Origin: Enhygromyxa salina
Lineage (GTDB): Bacteria > Myxococcota_A > Polyangia > Nannocystales > Nannocystaceae
Direction: 5' to 3'
NCBI RefSeq assembly: GCF_000737335.2
Contig: NZ_JMCC02000032.1
Coordinates: forward strand, 1 to 64,000
Length of the DNA: 64,000 nucleotides
Made by a program: the position numbers and the translations under genes. Below, in pieces: positions 35,118 to 45,992 of this stretch. The number at the start of each line of letters is the position of its first letter. Position 1 is the first letter of the stretch. A model generated the notes under the pieces. It did no database searches, was not told where the DNA came from, and saw only the letters and a list, made by a program, of their open reading frames with translations.

Positions 35118-35723
35118 ATGTCGAACCGTTCAGCTCCCAAGCTTCAATTCCTGCTCGCCACACTAGCGATCACTGCAAGCGCCTTGGCGGGGTGTGACCC
35201 CGAGTCGTCGCTTCCCACTCCAGTCAACGCCTTCGCGGAGGATGACGGCGCTGAATTGGACGATGATGTCGAACTCACGGATATCCCGATAGAGTCCTCG
35301 GGTGAAGCGAGCGCTAGTGAGGCAAGCGGCAGTTCCGAAGTCAGCCTGGACCCGCACTCACAACCTGGCGCGAGCAACCATGTTCACGCGCCTCGCTATT
35401 GTTGGAGCGACTCTCAATGTTGGGGGAGTCAATGCCGTTGCGTGAGCTCCACCTGCCAACCAAAGGGAGTCAGCCCGCTACCTCCGGCGGAGTATTGTAG
35501 CTACCCTCCCGAGTTCCATACGGGGGATTATGTGCCCTGCGAGGGGGCGAGTGACTGTGCTGATCACTGCAACTGTAATACCAGCGGCTCGTATGGGAAC
35601 TACTGCAAGCCGTTTGGGGTCGGCCCCCACCCACCCTTGAGCTCCTGCGAGCCCGATGGCGGCGGCAGCGGAGGTAGCGGTGGCAGCGGTGGCAGCGGCG
35701 GTGACGGGACAATTTTCGAGTAG
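35118..35723 (+). CDS. Cys-rich surface lipoprotein with Gly-Ser tail
   Basis: A 201-residue protein starting at ATG 35118. The signal peptide ends in ALAGCDP. An acidic Ser-rich linker follows, then two disulfide-rich modules (CWSDSQCWGSQCRCVSSTC and CEGASDCADHCNCNTSG). The C-terminus is a GGSGG repeat ending in DGTIFE. The Cys pattern resembles modules found repeatedly in myxobacterial lipoproteins. Local G+C is a little lower than average. Confidence 0.7.
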   Translation: MSNRSAPKLQFLLATLAITASALAGCDPESSLPTPVNAFAEDDGAELDDDVELTDIPIESSGEASASEASGSSEVSLDPHSQPGASNHVHAPRYCWSDSQCWGSQCRCVSSTCQPKGVSPLPPAEYCSYPPEFHTGDYVPCEGASDCADHCNCNTSGSYGNYCKPFGVGPHPPLSSCEPDGGGSGGSGGSGGSGGDGTIFE

Positions 35724-35874
35724 CACAGCGAGCCTGGGGCTCGTCGCGCCCGCTTCGACCAGCGTGTCTGCCCCCGCCGCTCGAGCGCCCCAGAGATGTG
35801 GCATGCTGTGGCCCATGCGCACGGCGATCAAAGACCGCGGCCCTCACGCGCGACTGTCCAAACGACGTTGAGCC

Positions 35875-36379
35875 ATGACAAGCCTGGCTGACATCCTCGA
35901 TCAGATCGAACGGGCATTCGACGGCGTGCCCTACCCGGTCAGCGGTCGCTCGTTGCATCAAGCGAATGCCTGGGACGACTACGAGACCTGTGACGACTCA
36001 CGAGATCACAAGGGTCGGTGGCAGGACATCCCAGATGCACACTTCGAGCGCTGCCAGTGGGCGCTCGCGCATCTGGATGTCGAGGGCATGCACTACTATT
36101 TGCCCGCGGCCATGAGCTTCACGCTACGAACGCGCGACAGCGGCCCCTCCATACTGCACGAGAGCGTTGTGTTCACGCTGCAGCCCAGCATGGGCGACCT
36201 GCGCGAGTACCAGCGCCAACGTTTTGCGCGACTGACCGCCCCGCAGCGCGCGGCGATCTACGGCTTCCTGCAGCGCTGGTCCGATGATCCCGACATCACG
36301 CTGGCGTGGAAGCAGGTGGTGATGCGCGATCGTGAGCGCCCCGATCGTGACGACTGGTTCGATGATTTAGACTACAACC

Positions 36380-36396
<17 letters not shown>
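35875..36396 (+). CDS. DUF6714-like protein
   Basis: A 173-residue cytosolic protein. The block GRWQDIPDAHFERCQWALAH followed by LDVEGMHYYLPAAMSFTL matches what is known of DUF6714 proteins (W-dip ... GfrYYLPAfM). Their function is unknown. The 3' end overlaps the convergent lipoprotein gene by 17 bases. Confidence 0.6.
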
Positions 36397-37258
<862 letters not shown>

Positions 37259-37313
37259 GGCTGCCGAACGATGCCGTGAACCCGGGCGATTGTCGAGTCA
37301 GTCCAAACCCTCG

Positions 37314-38498
37314 TTAGCGCGGCTCAGGGCAGCCAAACACGAACTGGAGATCCATGATCTGCCCCGACTGAAGCAGCTCGCAGGGCGGCCCGTAGAAGGT
37401 GACCTGGTTGGTGTCGAGCTCGTAGTCCCAGCCGTCGTCGTGGCCGAGGTCCCTCAGGATCTCCATGTCGTTGATGTACACATAGAGCTTGTCGGGGTCG
37501 GGCGGCACGACGTCGAGGACGAACGAACACGAGAGCACGCTGCCCGCGATGTCGGCGAAGGCGTTCACCAGCGATTGCGCGTCGCCGGCCTGGTAGTACA
37601 TCTGATCGCCCTCGAGCGCGGTGCCACCGGCCTTGGCCATGTCGTTGAGCTCGGTCGCGTCGACACCGTCGCCGAACCCGACCACGAAGGTCTTGATCGG
37701 AGGATCCTGCTCGAGCAAGGCCTCGACCATTGGCACCGGATCGTCGCAGCTGGACTGCCCGTCGGTGATCAGCAAGACATAGTTGGACCGGCCCAGATCC
37801 TTCAGGCCTGCGTAGTCTTGCAGGATGTCCAGGGTCTCGGCGGTTGGTGTTCCAAGGCTGCAGGTGTCGGCGTCACCAAGCGCGCTCGTGATCGCCATTC
37901 CGGTCTCCGGTCCAACGTCGACCGAGACCCCGCCCGGACCGCAGCTCTTGCCTTGTTTGCACGCCGGATCGAGGCCAGGGTAGAGCATCAGGCCAAAGTA
38001 GACCTCTTCGGAGAAGTCGGTCACGACCTGCTCGATCGCGGCCTTGGCAAGCGCCCACTTGGTGCCCTCGTCGCCAACCTTTTGGTCCATGCTGCCCGAG
38101 CGATCTTGAACGATCAGCACGTTGGGCGGGATCGCGGTGGCCTGATAGACCTCACCACCACAACCCATGCCGCCCTCGGTGCCGGCCTCTGGGACGCAAG
38201 CTCCGTCTTCGCAGACCTCGTCATCGACACAATTCGAGCTGTCGTCACACGGCCCGCCCGGCAAGTTGGGGGTGCAAGCGCCATCTTGGCAGTACTCGCC
38301 CGTGTCACACTCGCTGTTGGCGGAACAGGTCGGGCCGTCGGTGGTGTCGCCACCGCTCGACGCCGTCGCCAGGGTATTGACCGCCTCTTCGGCGTTCGAG
38401 CCGTGGCCAACCGGGTCGTTCACGCAGCCCGACGACGCAGACAGCAGCATGAGGGCCGCAAGCGACCCGCCCGGCAAAATATTGATCCACGCGTTCAT
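37314..38498 (-). CDS. VWA-domain surface lipoprotein
   Basis: A 394-residue protein starting at ATG 38498. The signal peptide ends in LSASSGC. A double disulfide module follows (CSANSECDTGEYCQDGAC and CDDSSNCVDDEVCEDGAC), then a von Willebrand A domain: the MIDAS DRSGSMDQ, a Thr in the LITDGQSSCDD region, and FVVGFGDG. It likely binds a surface ligand through a divalent metal. The C-terminal 80 residues are a further small Cys-containing domain. It lies in a run of minus-strand lipoprotein genes. Confidence 0.82.
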   Translation of the reverse strand: MNAWINILPGGSLAALMLLSASSGCVNDPVGHGSNAEEAVNTLATASSGGDTTDGPTCSANSECDTGEYCQDGACTPNLPGGPCDDSSNCVDDEVCEDGACVPEAGTEGGMGCGGEVYQATAIPPNVLIVQDRSGSMDQKVGDEGTKWALAKAAIEQVVTDFSEEVYFGLMLYPGLDPACKQGKSCGPGGVSVDVGPETGMAITSALGDADTCSLGTPTAETLDILQDYAGLKDLGRSNYVLLITDGQSSCDDPVPMVEALLEQDPPIKTFVVGFGDGVDATELNDMAKAGGTALEGDQMYYQAGDAQSLVNAFADIAGSVLSCSFVLDVVPPDPDKLYVYINDMEILRDLGHDDGWDYELDTNQVTFYGPPCELLQSGQIMDLQFVFGCPEPR

Positions 38499-38542
38499 GG
38501 TGTTCCAGTCATTCAGGTGCATTTCGCACCAGGCGCGAAGCA

Positions 38543-39991
38543 TCAGGGCTCTTCGCAGTAGCCATCACCGTCGTTGACGCCGCCGTTCTTCCAGCACTCG
38601 AGCCACTCCTCGAGGAATTCGAAGCGGGCCTGCACATACTCGTGAAGATCCTCTACCTCGTCGATGTAGTCTTCGTTGGACCAGGGCTTGTTGGTGTCCT
38701 CTAGGACCGCGGTCTGGATCTGTGCGGTCCACGTGTCAATGCGCTCGTGCATCTCTTGCGGCGTGTAGGCCTCGTGGGTGATCTCGTCGATTAGCTCGAT
38801 GTAGCGCGCAAACCACATCGGGTCCTCGAGGGCGATCTCGTAGAAAGGCCGGCCGTGGGTGGTCCACTTCTCCCACACGATAGGGTCGGGGTTCTCTGGG
38901 TATTCGCCGTTGGGCTTGTCGTTGAAGCGCTCGAAGGTGTTGTCGAGGTCCCACGGCAGCATCATGAATTTGCCGCTAATCGGCTCATCATAGACATAAA
39001 AATTGAGGCCGCCCGCCCACATGCCGTCGGAGTCGGGGATCACAGCTTCCGAGGCGAACGCCCGCAGGGCCTGCTCGATGTCCAGGTAAGTGAACAGCTC
39101 CTCGGGGTCCTCCGCATCCTTCAGGTCGTCGAGGCGGTCATCATTGCTGGTGTCGGTGTTGGTCTTGAGCTCCCAGTTGGCCCGCTTCCACAGATCCCCG
39201 GTTGGATCGTCAAATACCCGCTCGAGGAACACCTCGTCGATCTTCTCGATGTTGGTGAAGATCCCGTAGTACTCGCCGTTCACGACCACGCGGGCGTTGT
39301 TGGCACAGGGCGCCGGGACCCCGGCGTCACGCATGACCGCGAGCGCGAGCCGGTCGCGCAGCATGTGCTCATTATAGGTGGCGGAATCGAGCGCGAGGCG
39401 CTTGATACCCAGGAAATTGCCGTTCTCGTCGTTGGTGTGAAACCCGATCTGGAACTGCATCTTGTCACCGGGGATCGGGTCCCAATAGGTTGCGTTGCCG
39501 CGCAGTCGGATCTTGGCGTTGTTGATCACCACATCGCCGTACGTGAAGGCCTCGAGCGGGTGGTAGCCCTTGGGGTCCTCACCCATCTCCTCGATGGCCT
39601 CGCCGTTGTTCCACTCATACTTCAGGAGGTCCCACACGAGCGGGTCAATCGTGAGGTTGAAGGTTGGCAGCAGATCCTGGGCATAGATGCCGTGACAGCC
39701 CTCCTCGTCTGTGGGGGGGATCTGCTCATTGGGGGGCAGCGCGGGCCCACCCCCATCGGTCTCTTCGGTCTCGTCCGTTGGGTCTGGCTCCGCGCTGTCG
39801 TCCGGGTCGCCGGAGTCGGTCGTGGCAGGGCGAGACTCGGTTTCGGTGCCGTCGAGATCGCTGGTTGCGGTGTCTGAGGCCGATACGCCTTCAAATGTAT
39901 TCGCACTAGGCTGGTCGGCATCACTACCGGAGCAAGCGAGTATCGCCCCGAGCGAGAGGAAGACGAGAGACCGAGTCGAGTACAATGCCAT
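38543..39991 (-). CDS. CotH-family lipoprotein
   Basis: A 482-residue protein starting at ATG 39991 (GGAGAG upstream). The lipobox is GAILACS. A 60-residue Asp/Thr/Pro linker precedes a CotH-type domain: AKIRLRGNATYWDPIPGDK, FLGIKRLALDSA, MLRDRLALAVMRDAGVPAP, NGEYYGIFTNIEKIDEVF, MMLPWDLDNTFERFND. CotH proteins are atypical kinases of spore coats and cellulosome-like systems. A paralogue with the same ending (NDGDGYCEEP) lies at 54170-55609. Confidence 0.8.
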   Translation of the reverse strand: MALYSTRSLVFLSLGAILACSGSDADQPSANTFEGVSASDTATSDLDGTETESRPATTDSGDPDDSAEPDPTDETEETDGGGPALPPNEQIPPTDEEGCHGIYAQDLLPTFNLTIDPLVWDLLKYEWNNGEAIEEMGEDPKGYHPLEAFTYGDVVINNAKIRLRGNATYWDPIPGDKMQFQIGFHTNDENGNFLGIKRLALDSATYNEHMLRDRLALAVMRDAGVPAPCANNARVVVNGEYYGIFTNIEKIDEVFLERVFDDPTGDLWKRANWELKTNTDTSNDDRLDDLKDAEDPEELFTYLDIEQALRAFASEAVIPDSDGMWAGGLNFYVYDEPISGKFMMLPWDLDNTFERFNDKPNGEYPENPDPIVWEKWTTHGRPFYEIALEDPMWFARYIELIDEITHEAYTPQEMHERIDTWTAQIQTAVLEDTNKPWSNEDYIDEVEDLHEYVQARFEFLEEWLECWKNGGVNDGDGYCEEP

Positions 39992-40294
39992 GTTCAAAAA
40001 AACTCTCCAGCACGCGCCGGCTAGCTATCTAGCAGCCTTCCATCGCGCGACCGTACTCGCCGGCTGAAGTCGCGCGATTGCACGCAATCTCGCGTGTTTG
40101 ATCCGAGCAGCGGGCGGCGGCGAGGCGGACGCCTATCTGGCCAGCATGCCGAGCACCGCGAAGATCAAGAGCTCGCCAGGCACTCGAGCGAGGTGGCGAC
40201 GAATATTGTGCGTTTCATGGAGGAAACGATTGTGCCTACCGTTGCTCGAGGGCGCCGCGCTCGAGCTGGCCGTAAACCCGAGGGTACCCGAGGG
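39992..40294. other. Intergenic region, no gene seen
   Basis: It holds the upstream region of the CotH gene on the minus strand, including two TCGCGCGA palindromes near 40045 and 40070. No supported open frame or RNA. Confidence 0.35.
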
Positions 40295-41218
40295 CTACTC
40301 GGCGCCGTCGAGCACGAGGTCGACACAGCGCTCCACGAAGCCGCGGTTGGGCTCGTGGCCCTCGCCGCCGCTGTTGATCACCTGCACGACCACCGCGCCG
40401 ACCAACATCGCCCCGATCGCTTCAATGTCGGACTCGCTGGCGAACGGGTAGTCGTCGCGCTCGCGGCGAAGCACCTGCTCGAGCGCGACCATACCCGCGG
40501 TGATCTGCTGCTGGCTTGGGGCGGTGGTCTGGTTGGCCAAGCCAGCCGACACCGCCTCGAGCGCGGTGATCAGCTCGTCGCGCAGGGAGTCGTCGGGCGC
40601 GGTCGTGAAGCTGAGGCGGTTCTCGACCAGGGCGTCGATCGACATGCCCGCGAACGAGGTCTGCGCGGACTTCAAGATGAACGAGCCGCTGTACTCCATG
40701 ACCTTGGCGATCAGCTGGTCGACGGCCGCGTTGGCCATGGCCAGCGCGACCAGCTCGTCGAGCACGTCGGCGAGGTCGCCAAGGATCTCGCGGATCACGA
40801 CCTCGAGCGGCGCGAGGTTGTCTTTGATGAGCGCCTGGCCCGACTCGGCGTGGAGCCGGTCGGACACCAGCTGCAGCACCCGCATGGTGAAGTAGGCGTC
40901 ATCGAGCAGGCCGAGCAAGCCCAGCTCGTTGGGGATCAAGTCGTCGGGCTCGTCCCAGTACGCGACCGCGGAGCGGATCACCTGGGCCATGGTGGCTTCG
41001 ACGGGGGTCCCAAGCGAGGACGCCGCGGCCGCCGACAGGTGATCGGGCACGCTGCGGACGTAGCCCTCGAACAGCTCGATCGCCTCGCGCCGCTGCTTGT
41101 GGCCTAGCGCCAGCCCACGCTCGGCGGCGCGGTCTTGCAGGTAGTTGGCGAGGTGGCCCTCCTTCGCCTCGATGGCGAGGGCGGTCTCGATCATTTCATT
41201 GATGTGGGTCGTGTCCAT
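40295..41218 (-). CDS. DUF1232-like segment protein, unknown
   Basis: A 307-residue helical protein. The middle stretch DDLIPNELGLLGLLDDAYFT resembles the core of DUF1232/YkvA proteins (DlIPD ... iG-lDDa). The N- and C-terminal parts are unmatched. No signal peptide. It lies downstream of the GT-C-like gene on the same strand, with a 69-base gap that contains TAGTAAT. Confidence 0.5.
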   Translation of the reverse strand: MDTTHINEMIETALAIEAKEGHLANYLQDRAAERGLALGHKQRREAIELFEGYVRSVPDHLSAAAASSLGTPVEATMAQVIRSAVAYWDEPDDLIPNELGLLGLLDDAYFTMRVLQLVSDRLHAESGQALIKDNLAPLEVVIREILGDLADVLDELVALAMANAAVDQLIAKVMEYSGSFILKSAQTSFAGMSIDALVENRLSFTTAPDDSLRDELITALEAVSAGLANQTTAPSQQQITAGMVALEQVLRRERDDYPFASESDIEAIGAMLVGAVVVQVINSGGEGHEPNRGFVERCVDLVLDGAE

Positions 41219-41287
41219 CGAGGTTGCCTGTGAATTACTAGCGCCTGAGACGGGGTTGGTCCACCGGGGCCCGGTGCGTGTGCGGCC

Positions 41288-44113
41288 TCATTGCGCCTCG
41301 CCGTCCTCGCCGTCCTCGCCGTCCTCGTTGTCCGGGGGGGCCTGCCCCAGCTCGAGGTTGATCCCCAACCGCGGCAGCCGCTTGCCCTCGGTCTGATCCG
41401 TCACCCGCAAGTACACCGGCAGGTACGCGAGCGCCCCCGTGCTGGCGCTGAACTCGAGCCGCTTGGCCGCGTGGGGGACCGTGAACTCTTCGAGCACCAG
41501 CCACTGGGCGTCGGGGTGGCCGGTCCAGCGCACCTCGATGCGCAGGTTGTGTCGCGCCCAGCGGCCGCCCGCCTGGGCCTGATCATCGTCGATGCCGACC
41601 CAGCCGGTGAGCGTCATGGGCAGGCGCTCGAGCTCGAGCTCGATCACGGCGGGGCGGCGCGGTCGCGGGCGCATGATCACGGCGGGGCGGATCAGCATCT
41701 CGGTCTTCACGGGGCCAAGCTCGATCTGCGAAGCGGTGGTTGCATGCCCAGCTTCAACCCAGCCGATCAGCTCGGCGGATTCGTCCTGCGCGGCCAGCTG
41801 CCAGCGCGCGTAGGCCAGGCCAGCCACCGCGGGGATCAGCACCATGATCGTCAGCGGGTGAATGATCCGAACGAGGTAGGCCTGCAGCCGTTCGCTGCCC
41901 TTGGTGAACCAGTCCACGCAGGTGGGCCCGCGCCGGGTCCTGATCAGGGCCAGGCCCACCCCGACAAAGGCCAACAGCGAGAGCAGCTCGGCGATCCACT
42001 CGACGCCGGTCCGCGCGACGTAGCGCAGCTCCAGGATCGCGTCGCTCGTGCCAGCCGGAAGCTCGGCGGCGATCAGCGTGGGCTCGGTGCCGTCGTCGCC
42101 GCCGGCCTTGCCCCCGCGCAGCTCCCCGGCCCGCCGGGCTTCGAGGCTGATCGGCGCCGCGTCGCCGTGCACGGGATCCTCGAACCACTCGAGCGGCTCG
42201 CCGTTCAACGACAGCTGCCAGCGCGGGTAGCCAGCGACGCCAAACACGACGCGGGCGCCCGCTTCGACATCATGCACCCGCACGCGCACGAGACCGCCGC
42301 GAAGGTCCGCGTGCAGGAGCTCGAGCTGGCCGCCACCCTCGAGCCAGGCGAGCGGCTTGGGCTGGCCGCGGTGGGGCTTGACGACGATGTTGCCGAACCG
42401 GGCGACCTCGTGGGTCCGGGCTTGTCCGCGTTGGCGATCACGGCTGACGATCCAACGCACGCCAAGCTTGTCGAGCAGCTCACGGTTGGCGGACTCGGGC
42501 TTGTGCACGAAGTTGTCGCCAGGCGTGAACCCGATCTTGTACTGCGGCGTCGCGGTCCAGACCGGCGCGTCCATGAACGCGTGGCTGTTGCGTGCGTCCC
42601 GAACCGCGAGCCGGTAGTCGTGCTCGCGGGTGTCCCACTGCTCGCGGGCCCACGCTGTGAACGCCTGGTAGTCCGCGTCGAACTCGGGGTTGTTGGGGAC
42701 CCGCTGGGTCTGGACGCTGCCGACCTCGTACTCGCTCATGGTCGCGCGGGTGTCGGCGACCAGCCACAGGCACGCGGCGGCGGAGATCGGGGCGAGCAAC
42801 AGGGTGGCCAAGGTCGCGAACACTGGCCAGCGCAGGCGCTCGCGCTCGAGGAACAGCCGCCGCGCCCAGCCAGCCGGGGCGATGGCCGCAAGGCCGGCGC
42901 ACAGGTACAGGCCCGGCTTGGCGCCGATCAAGAAGCGCTGATACTGGATGTGGGTGAAGCCCTCGCTGAAGCGATCTAGCCGCAGCAGCCAGAACGCGTC
43001 GGAGCTGGTCAGCAGCCACTGGACCAGGGTGAACAGCGCGACGAAGCGAGCGACCCGGCCGGCGCCCAAGCCCGCCAACACGATCCCCGCGAGCGCGACG
43101 AAGCCAACGGCAGCGGGCATGCGCTGGGCCCAACGGCCGTCGTCGCGCAGCCAGCCGGCCATGGTCTCGAACGACGCGAACAGCCAGCCGTAGCTCGCCA
43201 TCCAGGCCTTGTGTTGCAGCATCGGCACCCACCACCAGGCGGCCAGCAGCGCGCCAATGATCCCCGCGAGCGCGCACCGGGCCAGGCCCACGCGCCAGTT
43301 GACGGGGGCCCGGGGGATCAGCGTGACGATGAGCAGCAGCCCGCCGATCCCCAAGGTTGGCAGCGCGATCGGGTGGGCCAGCAACGCGGCGCCAAACCAC
43401 AGCCCGGCCCACAAGCTCGCGCGCAGGGCTTGGTCTGGCTGGTTTGCCGGGTCAGCCGGGTCAGCCGAAGCGGGTGGGGGATCGGGATCCACCAGGCGCC
43501 GCGTGGACCGCCAGCCCAACGCCCGCGCCAGCTCGCCGAGGCCCAGCCACGCCAGGCTCGTCGCCAGCGCCTGGGGCCAGACCCCAAAGTAGACCGTGTA
43601 CATCCAGCCGCCTTCGCGGGTGAAGCCGGCGTCGGCCAACATCAGCAGGGCCGCGATCAGGCCCGGCCACGCGCCAAACCCAAACAACCGACCGATCCTG
43701 ATCAAGACCAAGCCCTGGATCGCAAACACCAGGTAGAAGCCCAGCGCGTAGGCGCTTGGCCAGTCCAGCGCACCAAACCCAAGCGCGTGGATCAGCATGA
43801 TCAGCAGGTCGCCAAGCTGCGGGTAGAGATCGCCAAGCGGGAACCCAAAGAACCATGTTGGCTCCCAGCCCGAGAGCGCGCCCGTGCTAGCGAAGCGCTG
43901 GGCGGTCAGCACGATCCGGGTGAGGTGCACGGTGTGATCGGCCGACAGCGGCATGACCCCGGCGGGCACCGGCCACAGCAGCCACGCGGCGAACGCCAGC
44001 ACGACCAGGCCCGGAATCAGGCCCGGGATCAGGCCGGGAACTCGGCCCACCAGGCCGCGGATGATCTTCGCGGCGCGGTCTGATCGGGGCGGCGCGTGGC
44101 GTGGCTCGCTCAT
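41288..44113 (-). CDS. Large GT-C-like membrane protein
   Basis: A 941-residue protein starting at MSEPRHAPPRSD. About 12-13 transmembrane helices occupy residues 30-450. The first loop PLSADHTVHLTRIVLTAQRF with WEPTWFFGFPLGDLYPQ resembles the acidic first-loop motif of GT-C enzymes and YfhO-like or 6-pyruvoyl-tetrahydropterin-synthase-annotated membrane proteins. A long extracytoplasmic domain, one more helix pair and a beta-rich tail follow. It overlaps the upstream methyltransferase gene by 4 bases (ATGA), so it belongs to the GT2 operon. It probably transfers a lipid-linked sugar outside the membrane. Confidence 0.65.
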   Translation of the reverse strand: MSEPRHAPPRSDRAAKIIRGLVGRVPGLIPGLIPGLVVLAFAAWLLWPVPAGVMPLSADHTVHLTRIVLTAQRFASTGALSGWEPTWFFGFPLGDLYPQLGDLLIMLIHALGFGALDWPSAYALGFYLVFAIQGLVLIRIGRLFGFGAWPGLIAALLMLADAGFTREGGWMYTVYFGVWPQALATSLAWLGLGELARALGWRSTRRLVDPDPPPASADPADPANQPDQALRASLWAGLWFGAALLAHPIALPTLGIGGLLLIVTLIPRAPVNWRVGLARCALAGIIGALLAAWWWVPMLQHKAWMASYGWLFASFETMAGWLRDDGRWAQRMPAAVGFVALAGIVLAGLGAGRVARFVALFTLVQWLLTSSDAFWLLRLDRFSEGFTHIQYQRFLIGAKPGLYLCAGLAAIAPAGWARRLFLERERLRWPVFATLATLLLAPISAAACLWLVADTRATMSEYEVGSVQTQRVPNNPEFDADYQAFTAWAREQWDTREHDYRLAVRDARNSHAFMDAPVWTATPQYKIGFTPGDNFVHKPESANRELLDKLGVRWIVSRDRQRGQARTHEVARFGNIVVKPHRGQPKPLAWLEGGGQLELLHADLRGGLVRVRVHDVEAGARVVFGVAGYPRWQLSLNGEPLEWFEDPVHGDAAPISLEARRAGELRGGKAGGDDGTEPTLIAAELPAGTSDAILELRYVARTGVEWIAELLSLLAFVGVGLALIRTRRGPTCVDWFTKGSERLQAYLVRIIHPLTIMVLIPAVAGLAYARWQLAAQDESAELIGWVEAGHATTASQIELGPVKTEMLIRPAVIMRPRPRRPAVIELELERLPMTLTGWVGIDDDQAQAGGRWARHNLRIEVRWTGHPDAQWLVLEEFTVPHAAKRLEFSASTGALAYLPVYLRVTDQTEGKRLPRLGINLELGQAPPDNEDGEDGEDGEAQ

Positions 44114-44739
44114 GCCTTCGCCAGCGGGAGCGGCTTGCCAAGGATGACAGTCCACGGCAGCGGCGTGCGGACCTCGAGCAGCTGCAGCTGGGTCGCCGCG
44201 AGCGCCTGCAGCTCGCGCCGCGAGAAGTGCTGGATGTGTCCAGGGGTGTTGCCGAGCGCGCGCAGATACTTGCCGCGGGCCATGTTCATCGCCCGCCAGA
44301 CCGGCTCTTTGGGGGTCGAGAGCAACACGTGCTCGCGGGCGACCCGGCTGATCTGCGCGAGGCCGCGGGCCGGATCCTCGAGGTGCTCGAGCACCTCGCA
44401 GCAGACCACGACGTCGAAGCTGTCGGCCGCGAAGGGCAGGTCGTAGATCGAGGCGACCTGGGTCTCGATCCGGGTGTCGAGCGCCGCGCTGATCGAGCCC
44501 AGCGAGACGTCGGTGGCCAGGTAGCGGCTTGGACCTGGCGCGTTGCGGATCAGGTGGGTCGCGAGCTTGCCCTCGCCGCAGCCGACCTCGAGCACGGTCT
44601 TGCCGCCCGGCTGCGCGCGCACGAACAGCTCGGTGACCGCCCCCAAGAACCCGGCCACGAGCATCCGCGCGATCGGATTGCTCGAGGCGTACTTGTCTTC
44701 GAAGTTACCAACGACGTTGTTGGGATCCGCGTTGACCAT
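44110..44739 (-). CDS. SAM-dependent methyltransferase
   Basis: A 209-residue class I methyltransferase (Methyltransf_11/ubiE-like). Motif I is VLEVGCGEGKLATHLI, then ATDVSLGSISAALD, then FDVVVCCEVLEHLEDP. It sits between the GT2 gene (3 bases upstream) and the GT-C-like gene (overlapping), so it probably acts on the sugar or lipid carrier of that pathway. Confidence 0.85.
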   Translation of the reverse strand: MVNADPNNVVGNFEDKYASSNPIARMLVAGFLGAVTELFVRAQPGGKTVLEVGCGEGKLATHLIRNAPGPSRYLATDVSLGSISAALDTRIETQVASIYDLPFAADSFDVVVCCEVLEHLEDPARGLAQISRVAREHVLLSTPKEPVWRAMNMARGKYLRALGNTPGHIQHFSRRELQALAATQLQLLEVRTPLPWTVILGKPLPLAKA

Positions 44740-44742
44740 GGG

Positions 44743-45858
44743 TTACGGGCGCCACGGCTGGGCGTTGGTGCTGAGGATACCTTCGACGGCGATGCCACGT
44801 CGCCGCCTGTCGCTGGCAAGCTCGGCGTCGAGCCGGCGCACGCGGGCGAGCAGCTCCTCGTTGAGCCGGCGGTTGGCGGCCAGCAGGTCACCCAGGTAGG
44901 CCATGAGCCCAACGACGAAGCCGAGCACGACCGCGCCCACGCCGACCTGCAAGCTCTGGATGTGCCCCGAGACGTCGGGCTCGAGCATGTAGAAGTAGAA
45001 GAAGCGCCCGCCAAGCGCGACGCCCAGCAGCACCAAGAACGCGGCCATGAACCCAAAGGTCTGCAGCGGCCAGTACATGCCGTAGGCGCGCAGGATCACC
45101 AGCCCGTTGCGGCGCAGGTACTCGGGGATCGAGGAGAACAGTCGCGACTCGCGGGTCTGGGCGTTGGTCTCGATCTTGACGTTGTCGACAACGAGCCCGG
45201 CCTTGCCCGCTTGGATCATGGTCTCGAGCGTGTACGTGAAGCTGTTGTGGACGAACAGGGTCGAGATCGCCTTGCGGTTCATCGCCCGGAACCCCGAGGT
45301 CGAGTCGACCACCGAGACGCCCGAGGCCCGCCGGACCAGCGCCGAACCCCAGCGCTGCAGAACCCGCTTGACCCAAGAAAAGTGGGCGATCGTGTCGGTC
45401 TGGCGATCCCCAACGGTGATGTCGGCGCGGCCCTCGAGCACCGGCGCGACCAAGCGGGCGATGTCGTCGCCGCGATATTGATTGTCGGCGTCGGTGTTCA
45501 CGACCAGGTCGGCGCCAAGCCGCAGGCACGCGTCGAGCCCCGCCATGTGTGCAGCAGCCAGGCCCCGGTTGCGAGGGAAGCGGACGATGTGGTGAGCGCC
45601 GAGCTCCGCGGCGACCTCGCTGGTCCCGTCGCTGCTGCCGTCGTCGATCACCAGCACTTCGATCTGGGCGACGCCGGGGATCGAGCGGGGCAGATCGGCG
45701 AAGGTCGCGGGGAGGTGATCTCGCTCGTTGAGGCAGGGGATCTGGATGATCAGCTTGGGACCCGGCCCGGTTACCAACGTCGACGCCGACGCCGGTGACT
45801 CACCCAGCGAGGGCGCCAGCGGTGGCTCGGTCGTCAGCTCGGTCATGGGGGCGCTCAT
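44743..45858 (-). CDS. Family 2 glycosyltransferase with membrane tail
   Basis: A 371-residue GT2 protein. IIQIPCLNERDHLPATF and VLVIDDGSSDGT open the GT-A fold; NTDADNQYRGDD carries the DxD metal site. Two transmembrane helices and a short coiled-coil C-terminus follow. It resembles polyprenyl-phosphate mannosyl- or glucosyltransferases. It is first in an operon with a methyltransferase and a GT-C-like protein, a standard lipid-carrier sugar donor and acceptor arrangement. Confidence 0.85.
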   Translation of the reverse strand: MSAPMTELTTEPPLAPSLGESPASASTLVTGPGPKLIIQIPCLNERDHLPATFADLPRSIPGVAQIEVLVIDDGSSDGTSEVAAELGAHHIVRFPRNRGLAAAHMAGLDACLRLGADLVVNTDADNQYRGDDIARLVAPVLEGRADITVGDRQTDTIAHFSWVKRVLQRWGSALVRRASGVSVVDSTSGFRAMNRKAISTLFVHNSFTYTLETMIQAGKAGLVVDNVKIETNAQTRESRLFSSIPEYLRRNGLVILRAYGMYWPLQTFGFMAAFLVLLGVALGGRFFYFYMLEPDVSGHIQSLQVGVGAVVLGFVVGLMAYLGDLLAANRRLNEELLARVRRLDAELASDRRRRGIAVEGILSTNAQPWRP

Positions 45859-45890
45859 CGGACTTGCGCTTGTGGCGCTCGGGCCTCGCG

Positions 45891-45934
45891 GCGGGTGTTT
45901 GAACCGCTACCACGCCAAGCACACTTGCGCGAGG
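45891..45934 (+). repeat. Direct repeat, left copy
   Basis: 44 bases matching 48086-48128 with one 1-base gap and four mismatches. Core: TTTGAACCGCTACCA then GCC, AGCAC and TGCGCGAGG. It lies between the GT2 start and the group I intron. A more diverged copy is at 52071-52110. Confidence 0.7.
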
Positions 45935-45992
45935 TGATGAACGAAGGAAGCAGAGCTCCGAGGTCGATCTTTAGCCGGAGCCTTGTTACCGC

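Noticed and set aside
45891..45934. tRNA T-arm-like GGTTCAAA on the minus strand of the direct repeat
   Set aside because: Stem pairing fails at two positions, and no acceptor, D-arm or anticodon arm can be built around it.
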